A program made the translations under genes and the position numbers. DNA of 64,000 bases, from positions 558,001 through 622,000 of the forward strand of contig NZ_JAMKOJ010000001.1 of assembly GCF_023700755.1 (NCBI RefSeq). Direction: 5' to 3'. Shown piece by piece: positions 53,274 through 63,899 of the stretch. A model generated the notes under the pieces. That model searched no databases, was not told where the DNA came from, and worked only from the letters and a program-made list of their open reading frames with translations. Positions within the stretch are counted from its first letter, which is position 1. Each line of letters starts with the position of its first letter. The DNA comes from Allorhizobium sonneratiae. GTDB taxonomy: Bacteria > Pseudomonadota > Alphaproteobacteria > Rhizobiales > Rhizobiaceae.

Positions 53274-53969
53274 TCAGTCGCGGCTCAGCCTGTAGCCGAT
53301 GCCGCGCACGGTTTGCAGCCAGACGGGATTGGCCGGGTCTTCTTCGATCTTGCGACGCAGCCGGTTGATCTGCACATCGATGGTGCGCTCGCCGACCTCG
53401 GCATCCTCGCCGACCAGTTCATGCCGGGGAATGGTATCGCCGGCGCGGCTGGCAAACAGCATCATGATATCCTGTTCGCGATCGGTGAGGTGAATGGTCT
53501 CTGCCCCTTTGCGCAATTCCTTGCGCACCAGCGAAAATGTATAAGGGCCGAAAATGACCTGATCGATTTTCGGGCCATTATTGCTGTTGCGCTTGAGGAT
53601 ATTGTTGATCCGCAGCACCAGTTCACGCGGGTCGAAAGGTTTTGCCAGATAGTCGTCGGCGCCGGCTTCCAGCCCGGCAATGCGGGAATCCGCCTCGGAG
53701 CGGGCGGTCAGCAAAATGACGGGCGTCAATTTCTGCTCGCTCAGCGACTGGGTAAGCGACAGGCCGTTTTCGCCGGGCATCATCACGTCGAGCACGATGA
53801 GATCGAAACGGATCCCTGACAGCTTTCGCCGGGCCTCCTGCGCATCGGCGGCAACCGAAATGCGAAAACCCTGTTCCGTCAGGAACCGGTGCAGCAGTTC
53901 GCGGATACGCTTGTCATCATCCACCACCAGAAGATGGGGAGCGTCGTCGGTCAGTTCGGGTTTCTTCAT
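53274..53969 (-). CDS. OmpR-family response regulator (PetR-like)
   Basis: A 231-residue regulator. The receiver domain has LLVVDDDKRIRE and the phospho-acceptor in LIVLDVMMPGENG; the C-terminal winged helix shows RTIDVQINRLRRKIEEDP and VRGIGYRL. It is preceded by a MarR-type gene with four-base overlap. The MarR/OmpR pair resembles petP/petR of Rhodobacter, which is needed for bc1 expression; the name is not assigned firmly. Confidence 0.94.
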   Translation of the reverse strand: MKKPELTDDAPHLLVVDDDKRIRELLHRFLTEQGFRISVAADAQEARRKLSGIRFDLIVLDVMMPGENGLSLTQSLSEQKLTPVILLTARSEADSRIAGLEAGADDYLAKPFDPRELVLRINNILKRNSNNGPKIDQVIFGPYTFSLVRKELRKGAETIHLTDREQDIMMLFASRAGDTIPRHELVGEDAEVGERTIDVQINRLRRKIEEDPANPVWLQTVRGIGYRLSRD

Positions 53970-54514
53970 GCCGTATCGCTCTCCTTTTCCGGGGTGGCGG
54001 CGGTGTCCCTGCTGCGCATGGCGGCAAGAAAGCGGCGTACCGCCAGCTTCTGGTCGTCGCTTAATCCCTCCAGTGCCGCAGCGATGCGCTGCGATTGCGG
54101 GGCAGACAGTGCCAGTGACAATTCCCGTCCGGCAAGTGTGGGATAAAGCCGGCGCTGCCTGCGGTCGGCCGGGCCGGTCATCTGGCGTATGTAACCGGCA
54201 TCGATCAGTTCCTTCAGCACACGCGCCAGGCTCTGCTTGGTGATTCTTAGAGTCGCCAGCAGATCGGCCACCGTCATGCCCGGCTGGCGGTTGACGAAAT
54301 GCACGACACGATGATGGGCGCGGCCATAACCAATGGTTTCCAGAATATCGTCCGGGTCCGAGATAAAGTCGCGATAGGCGAAAAACAGAAGTTCGATCAT
54401 TTCGAAATCGATGGATTTGTCGTCCACCTGCGGCAATTGCGGCAATTTTTTCCGGACTGCTGCCGCCGCCGATGATTTCTGCACGATAAGGTTTCCTTCA
54501 AGGGTTTGTCGCAT
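53966..54514 (-). CDS. MarR family transcriptional regulator (PetP-like)
   Basis: A 182-residue winged-helix MarR protein with a distinct N-terminus (DFEMIELLFFAYRDFISDPD) and HTH region MTVADLLATLRITKQSLARV, wing RQMTGPADRRQRRLYPT. It heads the operon MarR, OmpR, kinase. ATG at 54514 is preferred; a longer frame from 54550 exists. Two GAAAC/GTTTC inverted repeats lie upstream at 54680-54729. Confidence 0.9.
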   Translation of the reverse strand: MRQTLEGNLIVQKSSAAAAVRKKLPQLPQVDDKSIDFEMIELLFFAYRDFISDPDDILETIGYGRAHHRVVHFVNRQPGMTVADLLATLRITKQSLARVLKELIDAGYIRQMTGPADRRQRRLYPTLAGRELSLALSAPQSQRIAAALEGLSDDQKLAVRRFLAAMRSRDTAATPEKESDTA

Positions 54515-54923
54515 CTTCACTCTTTGACCACGTCCGCCTTCTGGCCTCAAGCGGTTGTTTCTCTGCTCAAACGCAAAATTCTGGGTAAAATTAAGCCCTG
54601 TGATGGTATGAACAAGAAAAAACCGTCTTTTGCCCGCGTCTGGGGGTCAAACTGAAAAAATGCACGAATCGTCGTGGGTATGAAACCATTTGACGTTTCA
54701 TGCATTTGTGCTGGAAACAGCGTAGTTTCACACCTGTGCCACGGTAGAACCGGATGTCCGTTATCGGGTCATGGTCGCAGATGGGAAACGAGCAGGCATT
54801 GTCGTGAGTAAGCGGCTTGAGCGCGTCTCAAGCCTCAGATATTAGCGCATGTCACGACCGTAAGCCGCTTCACAGCGTTGCGCGACATGCTTCAAGGGGC
54901 ACAGGGCCCACCGGAGAGGGACA
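54515..54923. other. Divergent promoter region with GAAAC/GTTTC inverted repeats
   Basis: A 409-base spacer between the MarR operon and the 63-residue gene. At 54680-54701, ATGAAAC faces GTTTCAT, and at 54714-54729, GAAAC faces GTTTC. A longer dyad AAGCGGCTT/AAGCCGCTT lies around 54809-54875. Any of these could be operator sites; none is proven. Confidence 0.5.
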
Positions 54924-55115
54924 ATGAGCGAGATCAGTCAGGCTACCGGACCATCTCTGGTGGAAGACAGTGTTGAAAACCGTCTCAAGCCGGTGATGAT
55001 CGTGGTTTTCACGGTCAAATTGCTGGTGGCTGCGCTTTTGATCGGCAATCTTTTCGCGCCGTCCTTGACCTCAGCCGAGGCCGATATGCCGGTTTCGTCT
55101 GCCGCCCTTCACTGA
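54924..55115 (+). CDS. Small membrane protein, hypothetical (63 aa)
   Basis: A 63-residue protein with one membrane segment (VMIVVFTVKLLVAALLIGNLF) after a soluble acidic N-terminus. ATG at 54924 has a very good GGAGAGGGA ribosome binding site. No family is recognised. Transcribed divergently from the MarR operon behind a dyad-rich spacer. Confidence 0.6.
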   Translation: MSEISQATGPSLVEDSVENRLKPVMIVVFTVKLLVAALLIGNLFAPSLTSAEADMPVSSAALH

Positions 55116-55230
55116 GAAGGCGGCGCGCGCCTCTTGTCGCCGTACAGTCTGGTGCATGGGCCATCTTTTCCAAATGCGTCTCATGGTTTAAGTCCCTGTT
55201 GTGGGCGCAGGTCAAACAAGGGAAGAGCGC

Positions 55231-55878
55231 ATGGGTGAGTTACAGGCCGCGATCATTCCGGTGACGCCGTTTCAGCAGAATTGCACGCTGTTTTTCGACA
55301 AGGACAGCCGGGAAGGCGTTGTGGTCGATCCCGGTGGTGATGTCGACAATATTCTGGAAGCCATCGCAAAACAGGGCGTGACCTTGAAGGAAATCTGGAT
55401 CACTCATGGCCATCTCGACCATGCCGGTGGCGCGATGGATCTCAAAGACGCGCTGAATGTGCCGATCATCGGCCCTCATGAGGATGACAAGGTGTTGCTG
55501 GATGCGCTGGAAGGCCAAAGCGCCCGCTTCAACCTGCCGATGAAGCTTCGCAATGTCACACCGGACCGGTTCCTCAAGGACGGCGATACCGTCAGTTTTT
55601 CCGGCCATGTGTTCGAAGTCTATCACTGTCCGGGCCATGCGCCGGGGCATGTCATCTTTTTCAATCGCGCATTACGCTTTGCCCATCTCGGCGATGTGCT
55701 TTTCAACGGTTCGATTGGCCGCACCGATCTTCCCGGCGGCAATCATCAGCAATTGCTGACATCGATCCGAGACAAGGTTCTGCCGCTTGGCGACGATGTC
55801 GGCTTTATCTGCGGCCATGGACCGGGCAGCCGGATTGGCGATGAGCGGCGCAACAATCCGTTTCTCACCGGGCTTTGA
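55231..55878 (+). CDS. MBL-fold hydrolase, glyoxalase II-like
   Basis: A 215-residue metallo-hydrolase with the THGHLDHAGG motif near residue 57, VYHCPGHAPGHVIFF and HLGDVLFNGSIGRTDLPGG. It resembles YcbL-type short glyoxalase II enzymes that hydrolyse glutathione thioesters. ATG at 55231 is behind AAGGGAAG. Converges on the cold-shock gene; a terminator lies between. Confidence 0.93.
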   Translation: MGELQAAIIPVTPFQQNCTLFFDKDSREGVVVDPGGDVDNILEAIAKQGVTLKEIWITHGHLDHAGGAMDLKDALNVPIIGPHEDDKVLLDALEGQSARFNLPMKLRNVTPDRFLKDGDTVSFSGHVFEVYHCPGHAPGHVIFFNRALRFAHLGDVLFNGSIGRTDLPGGNHQQLLTSIRDKVLPLGDDVGFICGHGPGSRIGDERRNNPFLTGL

Positions 55879-55897
55879 TCAGGGCAGACAGACGCAA

Positions 55898-55924
55898 TAA
55901 AAAAACCCGGCAAAACTTGCCGGG
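55898..55924 (-). terminator. Rho-independent terminator of the cold-shock gene
   Basis: On the minus strand CCCGGCAA pairs with TTGCCGGG over a three-base loop and a run of T follows. It lies about 35 bases beyond the cold-shock stop. Confidence 0.92.
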
Positions 55925-55959
55925 CCGCTGGGCGAATTGAATATGCGCGAACGAGGCAA

Positions 55960-56175
55960 TCAGCCTGCGATTTGCAGATTGACAGCCTTTGGTCCTTTGC
56001 CGCGGCGGTCCGGTTCCGTATCGAAGCTCACTTTCTGGTTTTCAGTCAGACCAGAAAGACCGGAAGCCTGTACGGCGGAGATGTGAACGAAGATGTCGGC
56101 ACCGCCATTGTCCGGCTTGATAAAGCCGAAGCCCTTGTCGGTGTTGAAGAATTTTACAATGCCAGTTTCGGCCAT
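55960..56175 (-). CDS. Cold-shock domain protein (CspA family)
   Basis: A 71-residue cold-shock protein. The RNA-binding motifs KGFGFIKPD and DIFVHIS are intact. It acts as an RNA chaperone. A 448-base region without genes lies upstream and probably includes a long regulatory leader. The short terminal helical variation ([13 protein letters not shown]) is common in rhizobial Csp. Confidence 0.96.
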   Translation of the reverse strand: MAETGIVKFFNTDKGFGFIKPDNGGADIFVHISAVQASGLSGLTENQKVSFDTEPDRRGKGPKAVNLQIAG

Positions 56176-56623
56176 GCGTCAGGTCCTTTTCTCTCTGTCC
56201 GGGATCGGCGGACAGCATTGCTCATGCCCCTCATAGGGTTGTTGGAGGCAGTATCGCATGTCAAGGAAAGGGTCCCTGCTACCGCACCCGGCCTGATCTG
56301 ATGGTCTGCCCATCCATTTTCACCCGGTGCCCGGAACTTCTGCGTCTCCGGTGCCTATGACAAGAGTGGTCTTTCCGCGCAAGCGAGCTGCCCGAACGCG
56401 GCAAGAGTGCTTGGTTTATCGAAAATTGGCAAGCAAAAGTTTTCTTAACCTTTGCGGCATGATAAGTCCGGTTCTGGTTGGTCTTCATGCCTGAAAAGGA
56501 CCGGTTAGCAGGGTTTTTGCTAAAAATATGAATTTTTCTATTGTAGGCGATGCAAATTTACCGCCGATCGGCTTTGCGCAGGATAAAGTTTGCGGAGGCG
56601 GTTTTTTCGCTTCCTCTTAAAAT
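56176..56623. other. Upstream region of the cold-shock gene
   Basis: A 448-base gap without credible ORF, with an AT-rich part near 56500-56600. The first ~150 bases upstream of the cold-shock start probably form a long leader, as is usual for temperature-controlled csp genes. No individual motif was identified. Confidence 0.5.
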
Positions 56624-57514
56624 TTATGTCTCGACAGGTCTGTTTTTGTATAATTCCGGCACAAGTTCGACCGTCAGCATGGCCAGAAACAACAGTGCAC
56701 AGCCAACATAGCCGATGACGGGCAGGGTTTCGTGCAGGATCAGGGCACCGAGAAGAGCGCCAAACAGCGCTTCGGAAGACATGAAGATCGCGGCCTGAGA
56801 GGCCGAAGTGTAGCGTTGTCCGATGATTTGCAGGCTGAAGGCGAAGCCGCTGGAAAACAGGCCGCCATAAAGCACCTGGGTAAGGCTTGCATGAATATCG
56901 GCAAGTGAGATCGGTTCAAGCGCGGCCCCGGCCATGGTTCCGAGAATAGCGCAGATGAGAAACTGGATGCCGGCGAGCGTCAGCGGGCGGGGCGTGGTGA
57001 TCATCATCCGGCCGGTCATCAGGATCTGCACGGAAAACAGGGCGGCGCAAAGAATCGTCAGCAGATCGCCTTCGGCCATGCCGGACAGAGAACCGCCATT
57101 GAGCAGCAAAATCCCGAAAAGAGCCATGAGGGCCGAGGGCCAGACCACCCAATGGGGTCTGACATTCAGCACCAGCACCGACAGAACCGGAACGATCACC
57201 ACATAAAGCCCGGTGAGAAAACTGGCATTGGTGACGGTCGTGGTTTTCAGACCGAACTGCTGGGCCGTCTGGGCAGCAAACAGGCTGAGGCCGATCAAGG
57301 CGAAGCCTATGATTTCCCGGCGTGTCATAGGCTTGTGGCTTTTGCGGCTTTCCATCAGGGCAAAAGGCAGGACGGAAGCAAAAGCCAGGCCAAAGCGTAT
57401 AGCATTGAACCAGTTGGCACCCAGATGCGCCATGGCGGTGGACTGGGCAACAAAGCCGCCGCCCCAAATGGCAGCAGCCAGCAACAGCATCAGATTGGCC
57501 TGAAACCGGCTCAT
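56624..57514 (-). CDS. EamA/DMT family transporter
   Basis: A 296-residue membrane protein with ten apolar segments in two EamA repeats (MLLLAAAIWGGGFVAQST in the first, LFGALLGALILHE in the second). Drug/metabolite transporters of this class export small metabolites or amino acids. The substrate is unknown. Single gene. Confidence 0.92.
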   Translation of the reverse strand: MSRFQANLMLLLAAAIWGGGFVAQSTAMAHLGANWFNAIRFGLAFASVLPFALMESRKSHKPMTRREIIGFALIGLSLFAAQTAQQFGLKTTTVTNASFLTGLYVVIVPVLSVLVLNVRPHWVVWPSALMALFGILLLNGGSLSGMAEGDLLTILCAALFSVQILMTGRMMITTPRPLTLAGIQFLICAILGTMAGAALEPISLADIHASLTQVLYGGLFSSGFAFSLQIIGQRYTSASQAAIFMSSEALFGALLGALILHETLPVIGYVGCALLFLAMLTVELVPELYKNRPVET

Positions 57515-57745
57515 GACGGTGTTATCCTCGAAAACAGTTCCCGCAAGCCCATGGGCTTCTGCGATAGAGGCGGCGCAAGGGAAGAAAAAGACGAATCCTC
57601 AGCAGGAGGCCATAGACCAAAATCACCGGAGTGGCAAATCGTTTCCTACTGAAGGTTGCGTTGTCTGGTTGTCCAGGCCCTGACCTATGTTAAAAGAGAA
57701 CGAGCAATCCCGGTTGCCGTCAAGGAGCGCACGCGCCTGTCTTCG

Positions 57746-58108
57746 TTATGACTGGTTGTCGTTGCGGTTGGGCGGTGTGCGGTTGATCCAGGCCACGCAA
57801 AAACCGATGACGCAGATTACCGCCAACAGCCGTCTGTCGCTCAATGCCGAAAGATAGGCAGGAACGCTGACCGGGGCGAGGCCGGAGGCGCTGTCATGAA
57901 CCTCGTCGGCGCGCTTTTGCATCAACCGGTAATCGCCAGCGCTCTGGGCGATGCTGCCGGTTTCCATCGGGTCGATGGCATTCGAGGTTATTGCGGGTTC
58001 ATCTGCCAGTGCCTGCGGCACGGTGAATGCATACACGCCGAGCGTGACCATCATCGCCATGGCGATGCCTGCTATCCTCAGCCGCTGCATTGTCATCATC
58101 CCTCTCAT
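57746..58108 (-). CDS. Hypothetical protein with signal peptide and C-terminal membrane segment
   Basis: A 120-residue protein. An N-terminal signal (IAGIAMAMMVTLGVYAFTV, cut after ALA) and a C-terminal membrane stretch (LLAVICVIGFCVAWI) enclose a short acidic exported part. No family is recognised. Several in-frame ATGs crowd the start (58108, 58099, 58096, 58090), so the exact start is uncertain. Confidence 0.5.
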   Translation of the reverse strand: MRGMMTMQRLRIAGIAMAMMVTLGVYAFTVPQALADEPAITSNAIDPMETGSIAQSAGDYRLMQKRADEVHDSASGLAPVSVPAYLSALSDRRLLAVICVIGFCVAWINRTPPNRNDNQS

Positions 58109-59727
<1,619 letters not shown>

Positions 59728-59779
59728 CCTGCATCGTCTGTGCGTTTTATCAAACGCACCGACGATGTTGTAACACTTT

Positions 59780-59840
59780 AGAGCATTTCACCCTTTTCTC
59801 GGGACAATGCTCTCAATCGATTCCGATTTAAGGAATAACG
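59780..59840. repeat. Degenerate palindromic repeat after aatA
   Basis: AGAGCATT and AATGCTCT (59780-59787, 59806-59813) flank a short loop, followed by ATCGATTCCGATTTAAGGAAT, one half of the stem seen in the composite element. It is a remnant of the dispersed repeats. Confidence 0.6.
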
Positions 59841-59873
59841 AAAAAAGCGGGGTGATTTTCACCCCGCTTTTTT
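59841..59873. terminator. Bidirectional terminator between aatA and opgC
   Basis: AAAAAAGCGGGGTGA pairs with TCACCCCGCTTTTTT over a three-base loop, giving T-runs on both strands. It can end both the aatA and the convergent opgC transcripts. Confidence 0.93.
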
Positions 59874-59892
59874 AATTGGTTTTAATTCTTGT

Positions 59893-61122
59893 TCAGGCCT
59901 TTGGTGCTGCCTGTTTTGCAACTGGTGCCGGAACAGGCGTTGGTTTGGGTCCAAACGCTGGCGCGAAATGGGTGTCACGCTCCCGGTAAAGCGCGGGCAG
60001 GGCCAGCAACGAGACGCAGAAGATGGCGATTGCCGTCTTGGTGAGTTCGTTGAACGGGCCGATGCGTCCGTCGATATAGCGCACGGCAAAGACGATCAGC
60101 ACATGCCAGACATAGACATGCAATGAATGGCGGCCGATCAGTTGCAGAAAACTCAGACTGAAGACGCGGTTGACGACGGCGGAGGCCTTCTGCACGAAAA
60201 CGCTGCCATAGGCGGGACCGGCAATCAGCAGCCAGGCGACCAGTGCGCCCAGAGCGGCGAAATTGATCAGATAGACCGGGCCGAGATCGCTGCGCACTTC
60301 CATGGTGGTGAATTTGTGCAGCACATAATCCGGCAAGATCCCATGCGCCGTCATGATGCGCAGCGGCATGAAGAAGAGCAGTATCGCCAGTGCCACTTTC
60401 GGCAGAAGCGTGTTTTCCGGGGTAAACACTTTCTTCCACTCGATGGTGCCGGTGGCGGCAAGGCTGCCAACAATCAGTCCGCCAAAGAAGACGATCTGCC
60501 AGCCCAGCAGGTTGAAGCTTGAGCGGATGCCTTCGGTTTCGTTGGCGTGCAGGAAATGATCGATCGGTGTCGTGACCAGCATGTGCAGGCCAAGCTGACC
60601 GGCCATCCACACCAGCAGCGAGCCGATGGCCACACCGAGCCAGCGTCCGGTGATGCAGAAATAGATCAGAATCGGGGCAAACAGCATGTAGACGATATAT
60701 TGCGGCAGAATGTCCATGAAGGTCGGCTGGAACAGGAAGGTCGCAATCGAGCCCATGCGCAGCGGATCGTCGAGATGGGTTTCGCCCAGCCAGTCATGCC
60801 AGATCTGCGTTGAGCCGGGCAGGACGAAGCGGGCCGCCAGCACAATCAGGATGATGCCCATCGCATAGCGGTACAGTTCGAAGGCGCGCGCCCAGATCTT
60901 TTTACGCGCCGCCGCATAGCCGTTTTTCAGCATCTTCTTGCCATAGACAAGGCCAACCAACAGGCCCGACATGAAGACGAAGCCCTGTGCGTCCTCAACG
61001 AAGACGAGATTGCGCTGATTGACCTGCACCAGCAGGTAATCGCCGGTGAAGATCAGGTGATTGAGCATCATGAAAACGAGGAAATAGCCTCGCATTCCGT
61101 CAAGTACGTCGAGTCTCTTCAC
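59893..61122 (-). CDS. opgC: OpgC-type acyltransferase for osmoregulated glucans
   Basis: A 409-residue membrane protein with about ten apolar segments. RLDVLDGMRGYFLVFMMLNH at the N-terminus and FVFMSGLLVGLVYG fit the OpgC family, which adds succinyl or similar acyl groups to periplasmic glucans. In rhizobia cyclic beta-glucan is the likely target. The C-terminal tail is Pro/Ala-rich. Monocistronic. Confidence 0.92.
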   Translation of the reverse strand: MKRLDVLDGMRGYFLVFMMLNHLIFTGDYLLVQVNQRNLVFVEDAQGFVFMSGLLVGLVYGKKMLKNGYAAARKKIWARAFELYRYAMGIILIVLAARFVLPGSTQIWHDWLGETHLDDPLRMGSIATFLFQPTFMDILPQYIVYMLFAPILIYFCITGRWLGVAIGSLLVWMAGQLGLHMLVTTPIDHFLHANETEGIRSSFNLLGWQIVFFGGLIVGSLAATGTIEWKKVFTPENTLLPKVALAILLFFMPLRIMTAHGILPDYVLHKFTTMEVRSDLGPVYLINFAALGALVAWLLIAGPAYGSVFVQKASAVVNRVFSLSFLQLIGRHSLHVYVWHVLIVFAVRYIDGRIGPFNELTKTAIAIFCVSLLALPALYRERDTHFAPAFGPKPTPVPAPVAKQAAPKA

Positions 61123-61447
61123 TGGGCGACTCCGTTTCGGTCTGGGGTCCTGAACGCAGGTTCAGATCTGCTTGATTTGCGATTCTGGCAAATGAACGGC
61201 GGACCCGTGGTTCAACCTTCACATGACATAAATGTAATTATTCAATATAAGGAATATCCATCGGCTCAAACGCCGACGTTGTACCATTCCTTTCCACGGA
61301 AACGCCCGTCACCCGTTCAGGTTCCCCGCACACTGGAGATGAATCGCGTTTCGCACTTGCAACATAATCCACTTTTTGAGGCAAGAGAATCGTCTTTGTG
61401 GTCTGGAATGTTATTTATCAAGACTAATTTCTCGCGCCGGATTGGCA
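61123..61447. other. Spacer upstream of opgC
   Basis: A 325-base AT-richer region containing the opgC promoter. No repeat or gene of note was seen. Confidence 0.55.
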
Positions 61448-62536
61448 TCACAGGCCCAATGCCGAAAGCATGATAAAGGTCAAGAACAGTATGAAATGGG
61501 TCATGCCCTCGATGGCGTTGGTTTCGCCGTCATTGAGATTGATGGCAGCCGCAATCAGCGTGATCGTCACCATCACGGTCTGGGCAGGGCTCATCGCCAT
61601 GATGAAGGGCTGGCCGGTGTAAAGGGCGATGGCCTCCATGACCGGTACGGTGAGGATGACAGTGGAGAGCGAGGCGCCCATGGCGATGTTAACCGTAGCC
61701 TGCATTCGGTTGTGAAGGGCAGCCTTGAGTGCCGTGATGATTTCCGGGGCGGCGGAAATGGCGGCAACGACAATCGCCATGATAGCGGGGGGCGCACCTG
61801 TGCCCTTAAGTCCGCCGGTCAGGAGCGCCGACATGAATTCGGCCAGGGCACCGATCAGCGCGACACCAAACAGGATCACGATGACCGAGATGACAATGGG
61901 TTCAGCTTGCGCCGGCTCGCTCTCCGGCTTGGGTGCATTGGTGCGCCGGGGATAGGCATAGCTGAAAAAATAGCTGTGCTGTCCCACCTGCATACGCAGA
62001 AAAACCCCGTAAAGCGCCAGCATGGCGGCAATGGTGAAGGCGGAATAGATGTGCCATTGCTGATCGGGAACGAATTCCGGAACGATCATCGATATGCCCA
62101 TGGCTGTGAGGATCATCACTCCATAGGTCTTGCCGCTGTCGTCATTATAGGGCTGTTCTCCGTGGCGCAGGCCGCCGATCAGGGCGGCCAGACCTAAAAT
62201 GCCGTTGATGTCCAGCATGACGGCGGCATAGATCGTATCGCGGGCAAGGGTGGGGGATGGCTCGTTCTCGATCATGATCGCCAGGATCAGCACTTCAACG
62301 GCGACTGCCGAAAGCGTCAGGATCATTGTGCCATAGGGATCGCCGACCTTATGCGCCAGCACCTCGGCGTGATGGGCAACCCGCATTGACGCCAGCAAAA
62401 TCCCGCCAATCAGAATGGCAGCTCCCGCCAGTGCCGCAAGCCTTCCACCCTCAAGCAGGTCGTGTTCCGCGAAATAGGATGCGATTGCCAGAAGAAGCGG
62501 AAGGATGAGAGACTTTTCCCGGATCAGGTGAGACAC
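61448..62536 (-). CDS. Calcium/proton antiporter (CaCA family, y4hA/ChaA-like)
   Basis: A 362-residue inner-membrane exchanger with eleven or so apolar segments in two Na_Ca_ex repeats (AVEVLILAIMIENEPS in the first, ISAAPEIITALKAALHNRMQ in the second). It resembles y4hA of Rhizobium plasmids and ChaA, which expel Ca2+ or Na+ against protons. Monocistronic. Confidence 0.92.
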   Translation of the reverse strand: MSHLIREKSLILPLLLAIASYFAEHDLLEGGRLAALAGAAILIGGILLASMRVAHHAEVLAHKVGDPYGTMILTLSAVAVEVLILAIMIENEPSPTLARDTIYAAVMLDINGILGLAALIGGLRHGEQPYNDDSGKTYGVMILTAMGISMIVPEFVPDQQWHIYSAFTIAAMLALYGVFLRMQVGQHSYFFSYAYPRRTNAPKPESEPAQAEPIVISVIVILFGVALIGALAEFMSALLTGGLKGTGAPPAIMAIVVAAISAAPEIITALKAALHNRMQATVNIAMGASLSTVILTVPVMEAIALYTGQPFIMAMSPAQTVMVTITLIAAAINLNDGETNAIEGMTHFILFLTFIMLSALGL

Positions 62537-62678
62537 CTAAACGTCCTTTCGATGGGTTTGATGCGTGGTGACGGGTTTGATGCAGTCTACCGTCACAACA
62601 GCGCGAAGCAATTTGCAGTTCCGTGCAATCGGTGCGATAGTCAAGGCCGAGGAGGATTTTATCAGAGGAGAGTAACGC

Positions 62679-62945
62679 ATGACCAAGGTGACCTACGAAA
62701 TCGTGCCCCATGATGAAGGCTGGGCCTACCGGCTGAATGGCGCCTATTCCGAGCGGTTTGACAGTCATGACGAGGCGCTGGAAGCGGCCCGCATCGTCAT
62801 GCGCGAAATGGCGCTTCCCGAACAGGAAGCGGTGCGGATCATCTATCAGGATGAACGGGGAAAGTGGCTGGCGGAATCGGTTGATGGCAATGATCGTCCC
62901 GAAGTTGAAATCCTCGACCATTTTCAAGGACGTCAGGTGATGTAA
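62679..62945 (+). CDS. DUF2188 domain-containing protein
   Basis: An 88-residue protein with the DUF2188 pattern (YEIVPHDEGWAYRLNGAYSE, then SHDEALEAARIVM). Function unknown. ATG at 62679 is behind AGAGGAGAG. Transcribed away from the antiporter gene and towards the LysR gene. Confidence 0.88.
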   Translation: MTKVTYEIVPHDEGWAYRLNGAYSERFDSHDEALEAARIVMREMALPEQEAVRIIYQDERGKWLAESVDGNDRPEVEILDHFQGRQVM

Positions 62946-62978
62946 CGATCTATCCGGATCTCATGTTGTCGTTGACGG

Positions 62979-63899
62979 CTATGCGTTGCCTGAGAGAAAG
63001 GCTTTTCGCTGCAATGCTTTATAGGCGTCGAGACCTTTGACCAATGCATCAAAGGTAACCCGGCAGCGTTGGCTGGCCTTCAGATTTTCGTGCATGACCA
63101 CGTGGGCGGCCAGAGTAAGGTCGAGCTTGCCGGGTAAAACCTCTTCCATCTGGTCGTCGGGATAGGCCACGCCGCACTGGCAGATGCCGATTCCCAGACC
63201 TGCGCGGATGGCGGCCAGCTGTGCCGCATTGCTGTCGGTGCGGAAGGAAAAGCGCAAATCCGCCAGATCGGGCCGTATTTGCAGAATGTCCCTTATATAC
63301 GCGAACTGACGGTCAAAGCCGATCAGTCGGTGTTTTGCAAGATCGGCCAGGGTTTCCGGTTTTCCATGGCGGTTGAGATAGGCATGATGGGCAAAGAAGC
63401 CCAGTGCAAAGGGGCCAACAGAGCGGCTGACGAGGGCATTCTGGCTGGGTGCCACCATGCGCACGGCAATATCGGCCTGATGATGCAACAGATCTTCTAC
63501 TGCATCCGAGAGTGAAAGTTCCAGTTGCAGCTCTGGATATGCATCCTGAAGGCCCGTCAGGATGGGCGGCAGAACTTCGATGGCAATGATCTCACTGGCA
63601 CTGATCCGCACGGTTCCGCCGACAGTTTGGGCTGATCCGGTGGCCATACGCAGCAGTGATCGGCTGGCAGCCTCCATCGCCTCGGCCATCGGTCGCATGG
63701 CCAGTGCCGTTTCCGTGGGGATGAGACCCTGGGCGCTGCGAATGAAGAGATGGTTTCCAGCCATGACTTCCAGCGTTTCGATATGGCGACCAAGGGTGGG
63801 TTGCGTCAGCCCGAGACGGCGTGCGGCAGCCGACAGCGAGCCGGTCTGCAACACGGCCAGAAAGCTGCGATAATGGTCCCAGTTTGCGTCTATTTCCAT
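62979..63899 (-). CDS. LysR family transcriptional regulator
   Basis: A 306-residue LysR protein. The N-terminal HTH reads FLAVLQTGSLSAAARRLGLTQPTLGRHI; the C-terminal part has the effector-binding fold. Its target is often the divergent gene. At 63995 an ATG with AAGGTGAG upstream opens to the right, probably the start of such a gene, but only six bases of it are in the window. Confidence 0.93.
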   Translation of the reverse strand: MEIDANWDHYRSFLAVLQTGSLSAAARRLGLTQPTLGRHIETLEVMAGNHLFIRSAQGLIPTETALAMRPMAEAMEAASRSLLRMATGSAQTVGGTVRISASEIIAIEVLPPILTGLQDAYPELQLELSLSDAVEDLLHHQADIAVRMVAPSQNALVSRSVGPFALGFFAHHAYLNRHGKPETLADLAKHRLIGFDRQFAYIRDILQIRPDLADLRFSFRTDSNAAQLAAIRAGLGIGICQCGVAYPDDQMEEVLPGKLDLTLAAHVVMHENLKASQRCRVTFDALVKGLDAYKALQRKAFLSGNA

